The position numbers and the translations under genes are program-made. Below the pieces are notes generated by a model. The model saw nothing but the letters and a program-made list of their open reading frames with translations, did no database searches and was not told the DNA's origin. Shown here one piece after another: positions 26,751 to 38,474 of a stretch of DNA of 64,000 nt. This DNA is from Microvelia longipes (lineage: Eukaryota > Arthropoda > Insecta > Hemiptera > Veliidae). Positions within the stretch are counted from its first letter, which is position 1. Every line of letters begins with the position of its first letter. The stretch is taken from contig JACMZG010001908.1 of the NCBI GenBank assembly GCA_018340805.1, positions 36,769,220-36,833,219 on the forward strand, read 5' to 3'.

Positions 26751-26877
26751 TTTAGCGAATTTCCTTTGGAAATTCGGCTAATGGGATAGGCGTCATGGCG
26801 GAATTCGAACCTCGACCACGACACAAATCCGTTTCAGAGGTCCCTAATGACGAAAAAATACGTTTCGCGAGACTTTT

Positions 26878-27143
<266 letters not shown>

Positions 27144-27423
27144 TCTAGACACTTTCTTGTAAACACTCTATCTTTCGAACGGATTAATATTTTTTAACCA
27201 AACTTGGTACAAAAATCAACCTTCGGAAGGACACGAACCCTATTGAAAACCAGGTTTTTGTGACGTTATTAACCCGGTTTGCTGAGTCAGCGAAATTTTC
27301 AAAAAATCGGCAAAATTCAGGGTTAATATTTTTGCCGCGAAAAAGGTCAATATTTATGTTTTTTGAGGCGCTGAATCGAATGAAACCGGTCCAAAGTCGA
27401 TACGACCACTAAAAGTGACCAAA

Positions 27424-28827
27424 AAGTCCAAAAAACCATTGTAAATTACCAAAACCAAAATTTAGCCGATAAAAAATAAATTTCGAGTAGGGTGTCGTTT
27501 TCGATGTATTTTTGGGCGCTGAATCGAATGAAACCGGTCCGAAGTCGATACGACCACTCTAAGTTACCAAAAAGTCGAAAAACCACAAAAATTATCGAAA
27601 ACCAAAATAACGGTCGTTAAAAATTAAATTCGAGTAGGGTGTCGTTTTCTATGTTTTTTGGGCCTCTGAGTTGAATGCAGTGGTCCGGAGTCAATACGAG
27701 CACTCAAACTCAGGGTACCTGGGTTCAAATCCTGTAGGGACGATAAATTTTTATCGTTTTTTTTTACTTAATATAAGTTTACAACTAGAAAATAATTCTG
27801 GCGCGGTGGTCCGCATGTCGGGCGAATTTCCTTTGGATGCGTGTTTCCGTGCTTTTTACAATATATAAGTTTACAACTACTAAATAAATAATTCCGTCGC
27901 GGTGGTCCGCTGTCGGACGAATTTCATGTAGAATCGTGTTTCCGTGCTTAACAACCCATTTCTTGCTTAAGGTTCCGGTTCATGCTTTAGAACCTAAGCA
28001 GTTACTCATTGTCAAGCACTGCTCGTAACTCATTTTGTCTGTATTTTTCAAAGGAAATGCGCATAATTATCCAGTTGGTTGTTCAAAACTATGCCTCTAA
28101 AATTAGAAGTACGCACTATTATTTGCACTAGTTTAAAGCTTAGTTACTTATATTTAAGCTTAGTCAGTTATCTTTAAAGGTTTTAGCGCATTTCCTTTGA
28201 AAAATACAGACAAAATGAGTTACGAGCAGTGCTTGACAATGGAGTAACTGCTTAGGTTCTAAAGCATGAACCGGAACCTTAAGCAAGAAATGGGTTGTTA
28301 AGCACGGAAACACGAATTCTACATGAAATTCGCCCGACAGCGGACCACCGCGACGGAATTATTTATTTAGTAGTTGTAAACTTATATATTGTAAAAAGCA
28401 CGGAAACACGCATCCAAAGGAAATTCGCCCGACATGCGGACCACCGCGCCAGAATTATTTTCTAGTTGTAAACTTATATTAAGTAAAAAAAACGATAAAA
28501 ATTTATCGTCCCTACCAGGATTTGAACCCAGACCCTGAGTTTGAGTGCTCGTATGACTCCGTACCACTGCCATTCAACTCAGAGGCCCAAAAAACATAGA
28601 AAACGACACCCTACTCGATATTTAATTTTTAACGACCGTTATTTTGGTTTTTGATAATTTTTGTGGTTTTTCGACTTTTTGGTAACTTAGAGTGGTCGTA
28701 TCGACTTCGGACCGGTTTCATTCGATTCAGCGCCCAAAAATACATCGAAAACGACACCCTACTCGAAATTTATTTTTTATCGGCCTAAATTTTGGTTTTT
28801 GGTAATTTACAATGGTTTTTTGGACTT
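27424..28827. repeat. Palindrome of E2: about 640-bp arms, 123-bp spacer
   Basis: Left arm 27424-28062, right arm 28186-28827, almost identical. The arms share E2-specific variants (CCGTCGCGG, ATGTAGAAT, loss of the CCCATTGCGTGG block) absent from E1. The spacer 28063-28185 is inverted relative to E1. Confidence 0.92.
27662..27745 (+). other. tRNA-like module in E2 left arm
   Basis: GGTTCAAATCC (27722-27732) fits the polymerase III B-box consensus. It follows a stretch beginning CCTCTGAGTTGAATGCAGTGG that vaguely resembles a D-arm, and ends in TGTAGGGACGA like a tRNA acceptor strand. It does not fold as an intact tRNA by eye. An inverted copy lies at about 28505-28590 (B-box 28518-28528, minus) and a diverged copy in E1 (GGTTCACATCC, 23426-23436). 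It may be a tRNA-derived SINE remnant carried by the element. Confidence 0.45.
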
Positions 28828-30635
28828 AAAAGAGGAATTAAATTTTAAATTTAATGGCTTGGTTTTTATGGTTTGGTCTAGTTAGAATTCTTACTTATTA
28901 TCTTAAGTACTGCCTGTAGTTTATATCTCACCGGAGGTGGTAACTTTTTACTTATTTTTTAATTTATCACTAATACTTTTTTGACCTAAAACAGATTATG
29001 CCCGATTAAAAGTTTTTTTTTTAAAAAAATTGAAATTATTTAAATTGAGCTAAAAGAGTGTTCTGAGTATACCGTTTTATTTTATTAATTAGTAAAATAA
29101 GTTTTATACTACTTATATAAGTCATGCTAGTTTATATCCATAGTTTTTGTATCATATCACTGAAAAAACTGTTCAAACTATTACGGAGTATTTTCTTTAA
29201 ACAACTGTCACAATTACTCATTTTTAAAATATATACTAATATTTCAGTAGAATCCTGAGAAGAATTCTTCTTATTTTTAGCACTAGTGCAAAAATTAAAA
29301 GAATTAATTTATATACTAGTAGAGTATGTAAAACAATTCTTCTACGACAATGTAAAGACGTATTTTCGTATGTCAAACTAACAAAATGTCAAATATTACG
29401 GATGTCGTAGATATAATCTATTAAATAAAACTAAATGCTTTTGTTGAATTTTATTTGTAGTTTATTACATTTGTTAAAGATAATTTTTAAAAATTATATT
29501 AAAGCTACAATTAAATTAAATAATGTTATGTAACTCTTGCAAGCTGCATTATTAATTACATACACGAATATTTTATACGATAATGAAGTAGATTAAGAAA
29601 AAAGTCCTTTTTTTCTGCATTTTTATACAAAAGAGAATTACTACTGAGCTACTTATTAATTCATAAGCTATGCTGTCTAATTATGCAAATATCTGGCTAC
29701 CTTCAGTTAAATTAAGAAAAATATAGGGAGGATGTACGCATGCCGGGCCAATTCCCTTTAAAATGTTTGCTTACGTAAATTTTATAAGAAACTCGTCTAT
29801 ATTCATATCATACAATAGCAATATTTAATTTTAACCAATTCGTTTGAAGAATTTCGCTAATGAAATCCGTTACAGACCCTAACACCACGAATAACATTTT
29901 TTGTAACTATACAAACATTCCTTTGAAAGGTAAAGCTTCAAGTTAATAAAAACTTAAGTTTTTAGTTTTGGTAAACATAAAACAGTAATATAATAAATAT
30001 TGTATGTTTAAATATTAACATGATATATTACAGATAATATAATGTTGTTATATAATAAAATTTAAATTATTTTATATTATAATTATCCTCAAGAGATGGT
30101 GGACACAACCTGAATTACAGACCGCGGGTAAATGAGTGATTACATTAAGACCACTTGTCGAAAGCTGTTGATCCGATCAAATAACATTTGTTAATTAAAG
30201 CCTGCAAAGTGTTTCTTGAAAATAATAGCCATTTTCTTAAATGCACTTAAGTTCTGAGAAGCCTTTTCTGGAAATTTTTTAGGTCACACTGAACCTGATT
30301 TATTCTTTTCTTCATTTATGCCTTGGTATAAGGAAAGTATTGTGTGCTTAAAAAACCTAAAAACCGGATAATCAGTTTTAGGTGTTGTAATGATCTGAAT
30401 AGTTTTCACCTAGATGTCGTCTATATGCTAAAGATTAAAACTTTGTGCAAAAATCATCTAAAGCTGTAGTTGTGCTACCCGGAAAATTATTTTTATGACG
30501 TCAATAACCCATAATGGATATAGCATGCCTGAAACTAATATTGTGCTAACTTTAATGTTTACGGAATGACTTGTAGACGTCTTTTAAAAAATCTGAAAAT
30601 AATGTATATAATTATATAATATATTTATATATATA

Positions 30636-30666
<31 letters not shown>

Positions 30667-30982
30667 TTATTTATTATATACCTTTACGCAATAAATAAGT
30701 AAACCAAATTTCGTTTCAATACAACAAGTACATCCATAAATTTTGTTGGATCTTAAAGTTTCTAAGATCCTAGGATAAGTTTCTAAGATATCCTAGGATC
30801 CTAAGGATCCTAGAAACTCTGTCGAAAGGAATCGAAGGATGAGCGAAACGAGTCTGAACACTTGTTGCAGTATATAAATGTAACGACTTACATTCTGAGG
30901 ACGAGGAAAGCGAGTCTGAAGTAAGGAAAATGAGCGTAGCGAACCGATGTAAGAGAAAACTCTAAGGTACCCCGTACCTTTT
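28824..30982. repeat. Segmental duplication copy B (empty copy)
   Basis: Aligns with 22500-26753 but lacks E1 (intact site at about 28950-28960, CTTATTTTTTAATTTATC), lacks the LINE (intact site at about 29805-29820) and continues past the E2 insertion point into TTTCATTCC. It holds its own family F copy (30310-30979) and TA array (30604-30666). Confidence 0.9.
30310..30979 (+). repeat. Family F copy within segment B
   Basis: Paralogue or allele of 26120-26750. The palindrome near 26571 is rearranged here (30757-30815) into repeated TTTCTAAGAT/CCTAGGAT blocks. It ends in GGTACCCCGTACC. Confidence 0.85.
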
Positions 30983-31478
30983 TTTCATTCCAAAGCGTGC
31001 GTTGTAGATACAGGTGTTAAGTGAATACATCTAATTGTACCTCAGTACAGCTTGGGAGGGATTGAAGCTGCTATCAAAAAAGTATATTTTTTTTATATTT
31101 TACCTCAATCGGTTATATAGTTTCACTATTTTTATGTAGTAACGAATATTAATCTTCTGAATTTCATTGTTTTTATTTATTATAAATTAAATATATTGGT
31201 TTCTGTGATTAAATGAGGGTTTAATGATAAAATATTTTAATTCTAGTATGTCGATATAGAAAATCTTTAGATTGATGTCCCTCTATTATTTAAAATTTCT
31301 GGCAGTTTTAAATATTCAGTAAAATATTTTAGTCATATTTAAAATATGACTGATAAGTAAGATATTAAGTAAAATAATATATTAAGTAAACTTATTTTAG
31401 ATTTTTTAAAAACGACGAGTAAAATATTGACTTTATTATATAGGGCTTTAAGTTGAAGTACTTAACACATGATGTATT

Positions 31479-31625
<147 letters not shown>

Positions 31626-33835
31626 AAGTGTTGTCTTTACAAAAAAGCTCAAGAAGAAGCAGAACGTGACCTAAATAATAAAATATACGTATAGGAGTAT
31701 AGCTTGTTACAGAAACGTTATTGGATCAGAAAGGGGTTGAATGTAAAGCGTGATGACGTGGATTTTGCACTTTAAATCTTGCTAAGCTCGCAGATATTGG
31801 GTGGGTCTAACCTCCCACCAAGGATATTATACTATTCCAAAATAGAAACTGGGGAAACGGAATGTCCCTTTGAATTTCACGAACCATTGAGCTATTCTAA
31901 CAAATATAAAATTCAAACTGGACGGTAATAGAGGCATTCAAAAGGAAACCAGAAAATAGCCTCCAGAGAAATTCGATTTCAACCTATATCTGTAAACAAC
32001 TATTTATTCCTATATCTTGAAAACAGTATTCATAAACATTCTAGAACGATCGTCAGTGAGTTCTTTTTTTAAGTTTAGGTTGCCATGTATGTATGTGTGT
32101 TTGTACTTGTCACGATAACTGCCGTTAACATTAACCGATTTTAATGAAATTTAATATACATGTAGTGATAACTTTGCTTCTCAACTAATTCTGTCCTTAT
32201 TTTTCGGTTTTAGTCGTGATTTTAGTTATCTTTAGTGCTTGTATTCCATAAAAATAAAACTTAAAAAAGAAAAAATATTTCTTTTTACTGTTTGTTTATA
32301 ACCTTCTCAATATACAAAACAACAGAGAACCATCGGGAGGTAAATTTGCATCTAAATGTAGTCAATGTAAAAGAAATGTAAGCATGCGCAGTTCGTACCT
32401 AGCATGTTTAGTTTGTTTTTAACGTGTGTATGTAATGGATTCCTCTTTATTTTTTTTCTTAATGAAGTCACTTAGTTATCCCCGTTATTCAAGATCCTTG
32501 GATAAATATGACATACTGAGGAAAAGTTTCATATCTGATTTTTATTTATTTATTTTTTATGGAATTTTTTTATCGAAAGAAGTTAGCTACATCGAAACCT
32601 TTGTTGTAATATTTATGTATTATAATACTGGAAATATATATTATACTTTCTGTTAAAAAGATCATGTGCCTCCATAACCTTCTGATGACATTGTTATAGA
32701 ATGTATCCTAGCGAAAAAAGGGTCTCAGTTAACAATTGCTTATCTTGTTAGAGGTATGCATCTTTTAGGAACAGCTCTTGGAGAAATAAGGTCAAATCTA
32801 TTAAAGGTTTAACCCCATGCGTATGGGTTGTTCTAGAGATTTATCTGGGCTGCTTAACCTCTTTTTCTATTTCAAATCCTCTTTTTACTGTCCTTTTGAC
32901 GTGAAGATAATTCTTTGTAAGAATAGGTGAATGTATTTCTGCAAATCCTACTTTCAACCTTCGGTTATTTGTTGTTCTCTTTTAAGCGAAGTTAAAGTTG
33001 TTTCCCGATTGTAATTTTGTAGTTATCCCTCATATACCGTTTTAAAGAGGATTACTTTTAGAAATGAATTGAAAAGAGCTTCCTATGTGATGAAAATCAG
33101 TAGTAATATCCATTTAAGATTTGTAGATTGTTGAGCCTTTTTGAGATTACAGACAAATTTAAATTTAATTGAAGCTCGTTGAAAACGCAAAGAGAAAAAA
33201 CGTCTGAATGCAAAATAGCTTTTATAAGCTTCTTTTTATTAACTGAAAGCGCTACTATTCACTCGCTCTTATGTTTTAGTGAAATATAAAATTATTGTTA
33301 TTACTACTTTAAAAAATAATTATTTTTAATAAAATATAACATAATTGTTAAATACCTATTGTAATTTATTTAAAGGGAATTATTAAAGCTCTTCATTTAA
33401 TAATAATTTATAAATCCTCCATGATACTAAGTTGACGTTTTAAATTTTTTTCTTCTTGATTTTTTCTCTTTTCTGCTGCTATTTTACATGCTATATGTTT
33501 TCCTGAAAAATATTTGGGTTTACTCTTTGATGTGGTTTTAGTAAAATTCACTCTGCTTGTAATTAGTGCTTGGCTTCAAACTCTGTTTCACTTTTGTACC
33601 TGTAATAAAATCAGGTGGAGATTATCTCGCTAAACATCTAAGTTACTTTCATCTCGAAAGTCAAACATTCTTTTATTTGTAGAAAAGTTGTTAAAAACAT
33701 TTCAAGTTTTATACGCGTTTTGCATGTGTTAAATGTTCAATAATTGTAAGGCAGTAAGTGATGTGTTAACCACTGGGGCTGGTCCTTTTTATAGCAACTA
33801 ATGGCAGCAGACCTATTTAAAGTAATTTTTACTTT
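31626..33835. other. AT-rich intergenic stretch
   Basis: No gene supported. A repeat relic at about 32085-32180 (TGTCACGATAACTGCCG, then ATTTTAATGAAATTTAA) matches one at about 2825-2880. Confidence 0.4.
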
Positions 33836-33990
33836 TCCCTATTTATACGCGTAAATACGTTGTAAAAGTATTGTGTGCAAAAAAATCCGAAACCGGGAGT
33901 CACCGAATCATCCGTTTCAGGTGTTTATGCCTTCTGATGTTTTTTTAACAAGTTGTCTGTCCTTAGGTGTTTAGTTGTGTGTCTGTTCAT
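33836..33990 (+). repeat. Family F copy truncated by an assembly gap
   Basis: Begins near the family F 5' block (TTTATACGCGTAAATACG, AAAAGTATTGTGTGC), continues through ATCCGAAACCGGGAGT, ATCATCCGTTTCAGGTGTTT and GTTGTCTGTCC, then runs into the N gap. Confidence 0.8.
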
Positions 33991-34000
33991 NNNNNNNNNN
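33991..34000. other. Assembly gap (10 N)
   Basis: Ten undetermined bases inside a repeat copy. Sequence on the right (TATAAGACTCC) is not the expected continuation of family F, so the true gap size is unknown. Open frames crossing it are not real. Confidence 0.99.
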
Positions 34001-35788
34001 TATAAGACTCCAATCAGAATCATCCTTCGTATAATTACAGTTTCTCTCTTTGGCTCTGTTCTTATCTTTCATACTGTTCTTAATTCTCTTTTTGTCCAAG
34101 AATTTATTCCTGACGTTAACTTCCATTTATCCCTTCTTGGTCATGTTAACCTTTACATTTAAAACCCATCATAAGAATAATTCCTGACAATCTGCCACGC
34201 TGCCTTAAATGTCAGACGTTTTGAGATCATTTAGAAGGTTAAATAATAATGCTGTTAGTTGGACATCTGGATTGTTAGAACCGGTTAATGGGTCGATAAA
34301 TCTTACTGATTAATTAATTTTGTTTTCTTTCCAACTCCGAGAAACCTAGTGGTTACTTAAATACTTTAATACTTTATATCTTAAAGCTGACCAAGCCAGA
34401 AAGGACTGTCGCTGGACTTTTTTTTTCATCCTAAGTTACTAGTCAAAATGCATTACAGCTGTATGACTAGTACAAATATGTTTTAGTGGAAAACAAATTC
34501 TAGAATACCTTTTGAATACTTAATGAACATTTTTTTATTATTATAGTTAAAATGTTCTTGAAACATATTAAATGAAAACTCCATCCAATATCCTCCTCAG
34601 TTATTTATCTGCTTTGGATTTTGGATCAGGAATGTAAGAAGTCTTAAATAATAACAAAAGAATGTATTAAGGAAATCGTATTATAGAAATATTATTTATA
34701 TACCATTATCCAAAATCTCCAAAATGTGATACATGAATGTGTTTTACCCACATTTTTCTTACCGCATTGTTACATTTACTATAAGTATTAGAAAAACTGG
34801 TTTATAGAGGGAATATTTTTAAAGAAAATTTTGTAATCTATATTCTGATGGGAAATGTATTTTATATTTATTCATGTGATGTCACATAGGATTAATGTTG
34901 TAGTGCAAAGATTCTTTCTATCAGTTATCTCATACAATTACGGCTTTGAAGTTTTAGCGGAAATTGACAGTATATTCTATTGTAAATTATAAAAAATACT
35001 GAACTCTAATTGTAACACCAGTACCACATATCTTGTATAACGAGGCTTAGTTAAAACAATGTAGCGCCATAAGTTGAAACATTGAAATACATTTTAACTA
35101 TATGTACATTATTAACTGTATTGGTCTTCATAATCAGTATAAGTTATGTGTTTGTTATTTTGTATAAATTATGTACAAAATAAATTTGCATTTTGTCTCT
35201 TAAGCGCCCAAACACACTACTTTAACTATATGGTTTATAAGAATGTCACAAACTGACTGTTTCGTTTTTTAGCCAACTGAAATTAGACCCTATTCTAAAT
35301 TATAGTACGTTTACCTCGAAATGGTAGTTTTGGGTTCTGAAAGGAACCAATTAGTATTCGGTGCTACCTGAAAGCCTCAATCAATATTCGGCTTACTAAT
35401 TGACAAATTTACAACTTACTTTCACACCAACCATTTAGTTGAAGGTTGGTTGTTGGAATAACTATAAAATTCACAATCCTGGGTTACTCAATACTTAGTT
35501 TCTAGAGTTGTGAGTGGGGCTAATGGGTATTTCAGTTGCCATATATCCCTTTTAAGTCAACTCTCTGACAGCTAAAAGTTGCTAAAAGTACTGTAATTGG
35601 ATAGAAGTTGTAACATCACTAAATTGAGGATAATTATTAATTTAGATTATATTGTATTGGATTTGATTTCTATTTTATTTTATTTTTATGATTTATATTT
35701 TATAATTTAAAATATAAACTTTCGCCATCTAAAAAGAAGGCGGATCTATGATAGAATTACTCTCTCATTGTTTTAATATCTATAATGC
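34001..35788. other. AT-rich intergenic stretch
   Basis: No gene, RNA or structured repeat supported. Confidence 0.4.
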
Positions 35789-36655
35789 ATTACCTATCTA
35801 GTCACTGACTACCGTGACCTCCTCAATAGGTTATCTATCTAGTCACGTACAACCGTGGCCTCGTCAATAGGTTAACTATCTACTCACTAACAACCGTGAT
35901 CTCGTTAATAGGTTAGCTATCTTGTAAGTAACAACCGAAACCTTGTTAATAGGTTAACTATCTTGTCATTGACAACCGTGATCTCGTTAATAGGTTAACT
36001 ATCTTGTAAGTAACAACCGGAACCTTGTTAATAGGTTAACTATCTTGTCATACAACCGTGATCTCGTTAATAGTATCTTGTAAGTAACAACCGGAACCTT
36101 GTTAATAGGTTAACTATCTTGTCATTGACAACCGTGATCTCGTTAATAGGTTGGCTATCTTGTAAGTAACAACCGAAACCTTGTTAATAGGTTAACTATC
36201 TAGTCACTAACAACCGTGATCTCGTTAATAGGTTAACTATCTTGTCATTGACAACCGTGATCTCGTTAATAGGTTAGCTATCTTGTAAGTAACAACCGAA
36301 ACCTTGTTAATAGTTAACTATCTTGTCACTACAAACCGTGATCTCGTTAATAGGTTACTATCTTGTCATTGACAACCGTGATCTCGTTAATAGGTTAGCT
36401 ATCTTGTAAGTAACAACCGAAACCTTGTTAATAGGTTAACTATCTAGTCACTAACAACCGTGATCTCGTTAATAGGTTAACTATCTTGTCATTGACAACC
36501 GTGATCTCGTTAATAGGTTAGCTATCTTGTAAGTAACAACCGAAACCTTGTTAATAGGTTAACTATCTTGTCACTGACAACCGTGATCTCGTTAATAGAT
36601 TAACTATCTTGTCACTGACAACCGTGATCTCGTTAATAGGTTAACTATCTAGTAA
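35789..36655. repeat. 41-bp minisatellite, about 21.5 copies, with higher-order pattern
   Basis: Unit core GGTTAACTATCTTGTC...CAACCGTGATCTCGTTAATA. Two main variants: type A (TGTCATTGACAACCGTGATC) and type B (TGTAAGTAACAACCGAAACC), plus an A' form with TAGTCACTAAC. The first half alternates A-B, whereas the second half repeats A-B-A', so the array expanded in dimers and then trimers. Edges are degenerate. Confidence 0.95.
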
Positions 36656-37787
36656 CTAGTAAAATTTATTTTCTAATATTGAAATATACTATTTTCAGAA
36701 AGATGTTTTAAATTTAGATAATAGATAGTTGGTTAATAGATTTATTAAGACTTGTTTGGCATCTTTGTTTTTTTTTTATTTTTTGGATGCCGTTGCATAA
36801 TGTATGCATTTAGAAGCTGAAAGATGTTTTAGTCATTATGAAACATTAAAAATAACTGACTCATTTAAAGCAAAATTTTAAACGTTCAAGTGGAAAACTT
36901 ATAATTTTTTACACCATAATTCATTTCATTGTTTTTTGTTAAAATGACCGCATAAATTAGTAAAAGTTATTCGGTAGGAAATTTGTAATATAGTAAGTAG
37001 AATATTTTAATAAAAATGAACTTTGAATCAAACTAAAAAATAAATTTAATTGAGGGCATGTGTTTTTTGTGTAGTTTTTTTAATAAAAACAAATTTTCTA
37101 CTTGTGAAAATTTCCGTGTGTTTATACTACCTTTAATTCATTACATGTTACAAATTTATAAATTTCTTATGTTTTTCTTTATTTTTACAATAGAAAGTTT
37201 ATATATTGTATGACGTGTATAATTTTGAACACTAATTTTTTGTTGGATAAGACATAGCTGTAACCCGGCCTATGACTAGAACACCTGTCGCCTTGTATAT
37301 ATTGGCAAAAAATAGAGATTTACTTTACCTTCTCTTTTTTGCCCCCTATTCCGAGTTTTACGTCAAAAAACATAAGAAAAACGTGTAAAAATAAGCCAAG
37401 AGGCAAGAAACTGTGTGAAACCAGTATATAACAAAATACTACCGTCTATTCTTATCAGTATTCTTTCGTTTTTTCTTTGATATTTTTTTATGCTCTTATA
37501 AATATGCCAATTTTTTTATCTTTGCTTTTAGCTAGGAAACATTGAGGTGTAAAAGTCTCGCGTAAGGTTAACTGCGTATAAAAAATTGTGAAACGACATT
37601 ATATAACTTGTATCATGCATTTAGTATTTGACAAAATAATTATTGTTCAAGAGGCGCTTAGCGATATTACCTACAAGATACTATCCGAACATTGTGTTAA
37701 ATGCTTATGAAAAACAATAATATTTATGTTGGATTTTTTAATTTGATTTTGTTTGTACTTTAGTGAACGTAGTAGATTTTGACTTTT
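36656..37787. other. AT-rich intergenic stretch
   Basis: No gene or repeat that I can support. Confidence 0.4.
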
Positions 37788-38474
37788 CCTCATTTATGCC
37801 GTATGTATTAAGGACAAGTATTGTATTTATAAACAAATCCGAAACCGGTATGTCGCTGGAATCCGTTTCAGGTGTTTTAAGGCCTCTTGAGTAGTTTTTA
37901 CAAAGTTGTCTATCTGTATTTATTTATGATAGAGAGTAGAAACTTTACAAAAATTAATGTATTTGTTTTGGTCTAGTTGTTTTATCCGTAAATAATTATT
38001 TTTATGACGACAATAACCCGTAATAATGACTCAGCAAATTTTCGAAAATTCTTAAATCTCGTAAAAAAATTTCAATCATTTTGAGATTTGGCATGCATGT
38101 ATTCATGTATAAGACCAAGATATCTGCTAAGTTTCAGTATATTATCTGCATTAGTGTAGTTTTATCAAATGTCTAGTATTTATACGTTTTTTAAATCGAA
38201 AAAAAATCTAATCAAGTTGAAATTCGGTACAAGTGTATCCCTTTACGTACTAAATAAGTATGCTAAGTTTTGTTTCATTTCAGCAGGTATTCCATGGTTT
38301 TTAATTAATTATAAAAGTTAAGCAGCCTCGAAGCTGAGGACGAGTTTAAAAACGTGTTGATGTATAGATTTGGTGAATTATTTATTCTGAGAACGAGCTT
38401 AGCGAGTCTGAAGTAGGGAGGAGACACGTAGCGAATGTTGTGGTAATGAAAAGTTCCAAAGTACCTCGTACCTT
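37788..38474 (+). repeat. Family F, long copy
   Basis: 5' block CCTCATTTATGCCGTATGTA, then ATCCGAAACCGGTATG, ATCCGTTTCAGGTGTTTTAA, GCCTCTTGAGTAGTTTT, TGACGACAATAACCCG, ATGACTCAGCAAATTTTCG, AGTTGAAATTCGGTACAAGT, GAGCTTAGCGAGTCTGAAG and the end GTACCTCGTACC. Almost complete, with many substitutions. Confidence 0.85.

Larger units (their letters stand above)
22500..26753. repeat. Segmental duplication copy A (filled copy)
   Basis: Apart from two insertions (22635-24198 and about 25050-25602), this segment aligns end to end with 28824-30982 at high identity. Shared start: ACTTAAAAGAGGAATTAAAT. Shared end: GGTACCCCGTACCTTTT. Most differences are one-base indels. It includes a family F copy and a TA array at 26419-26464. 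Confidence 0.9.

Noticed and set aside
33953..34162. Open frame of 69 residues
   Set aside because: It crosses the 10-N gap and lies in a family F copy.
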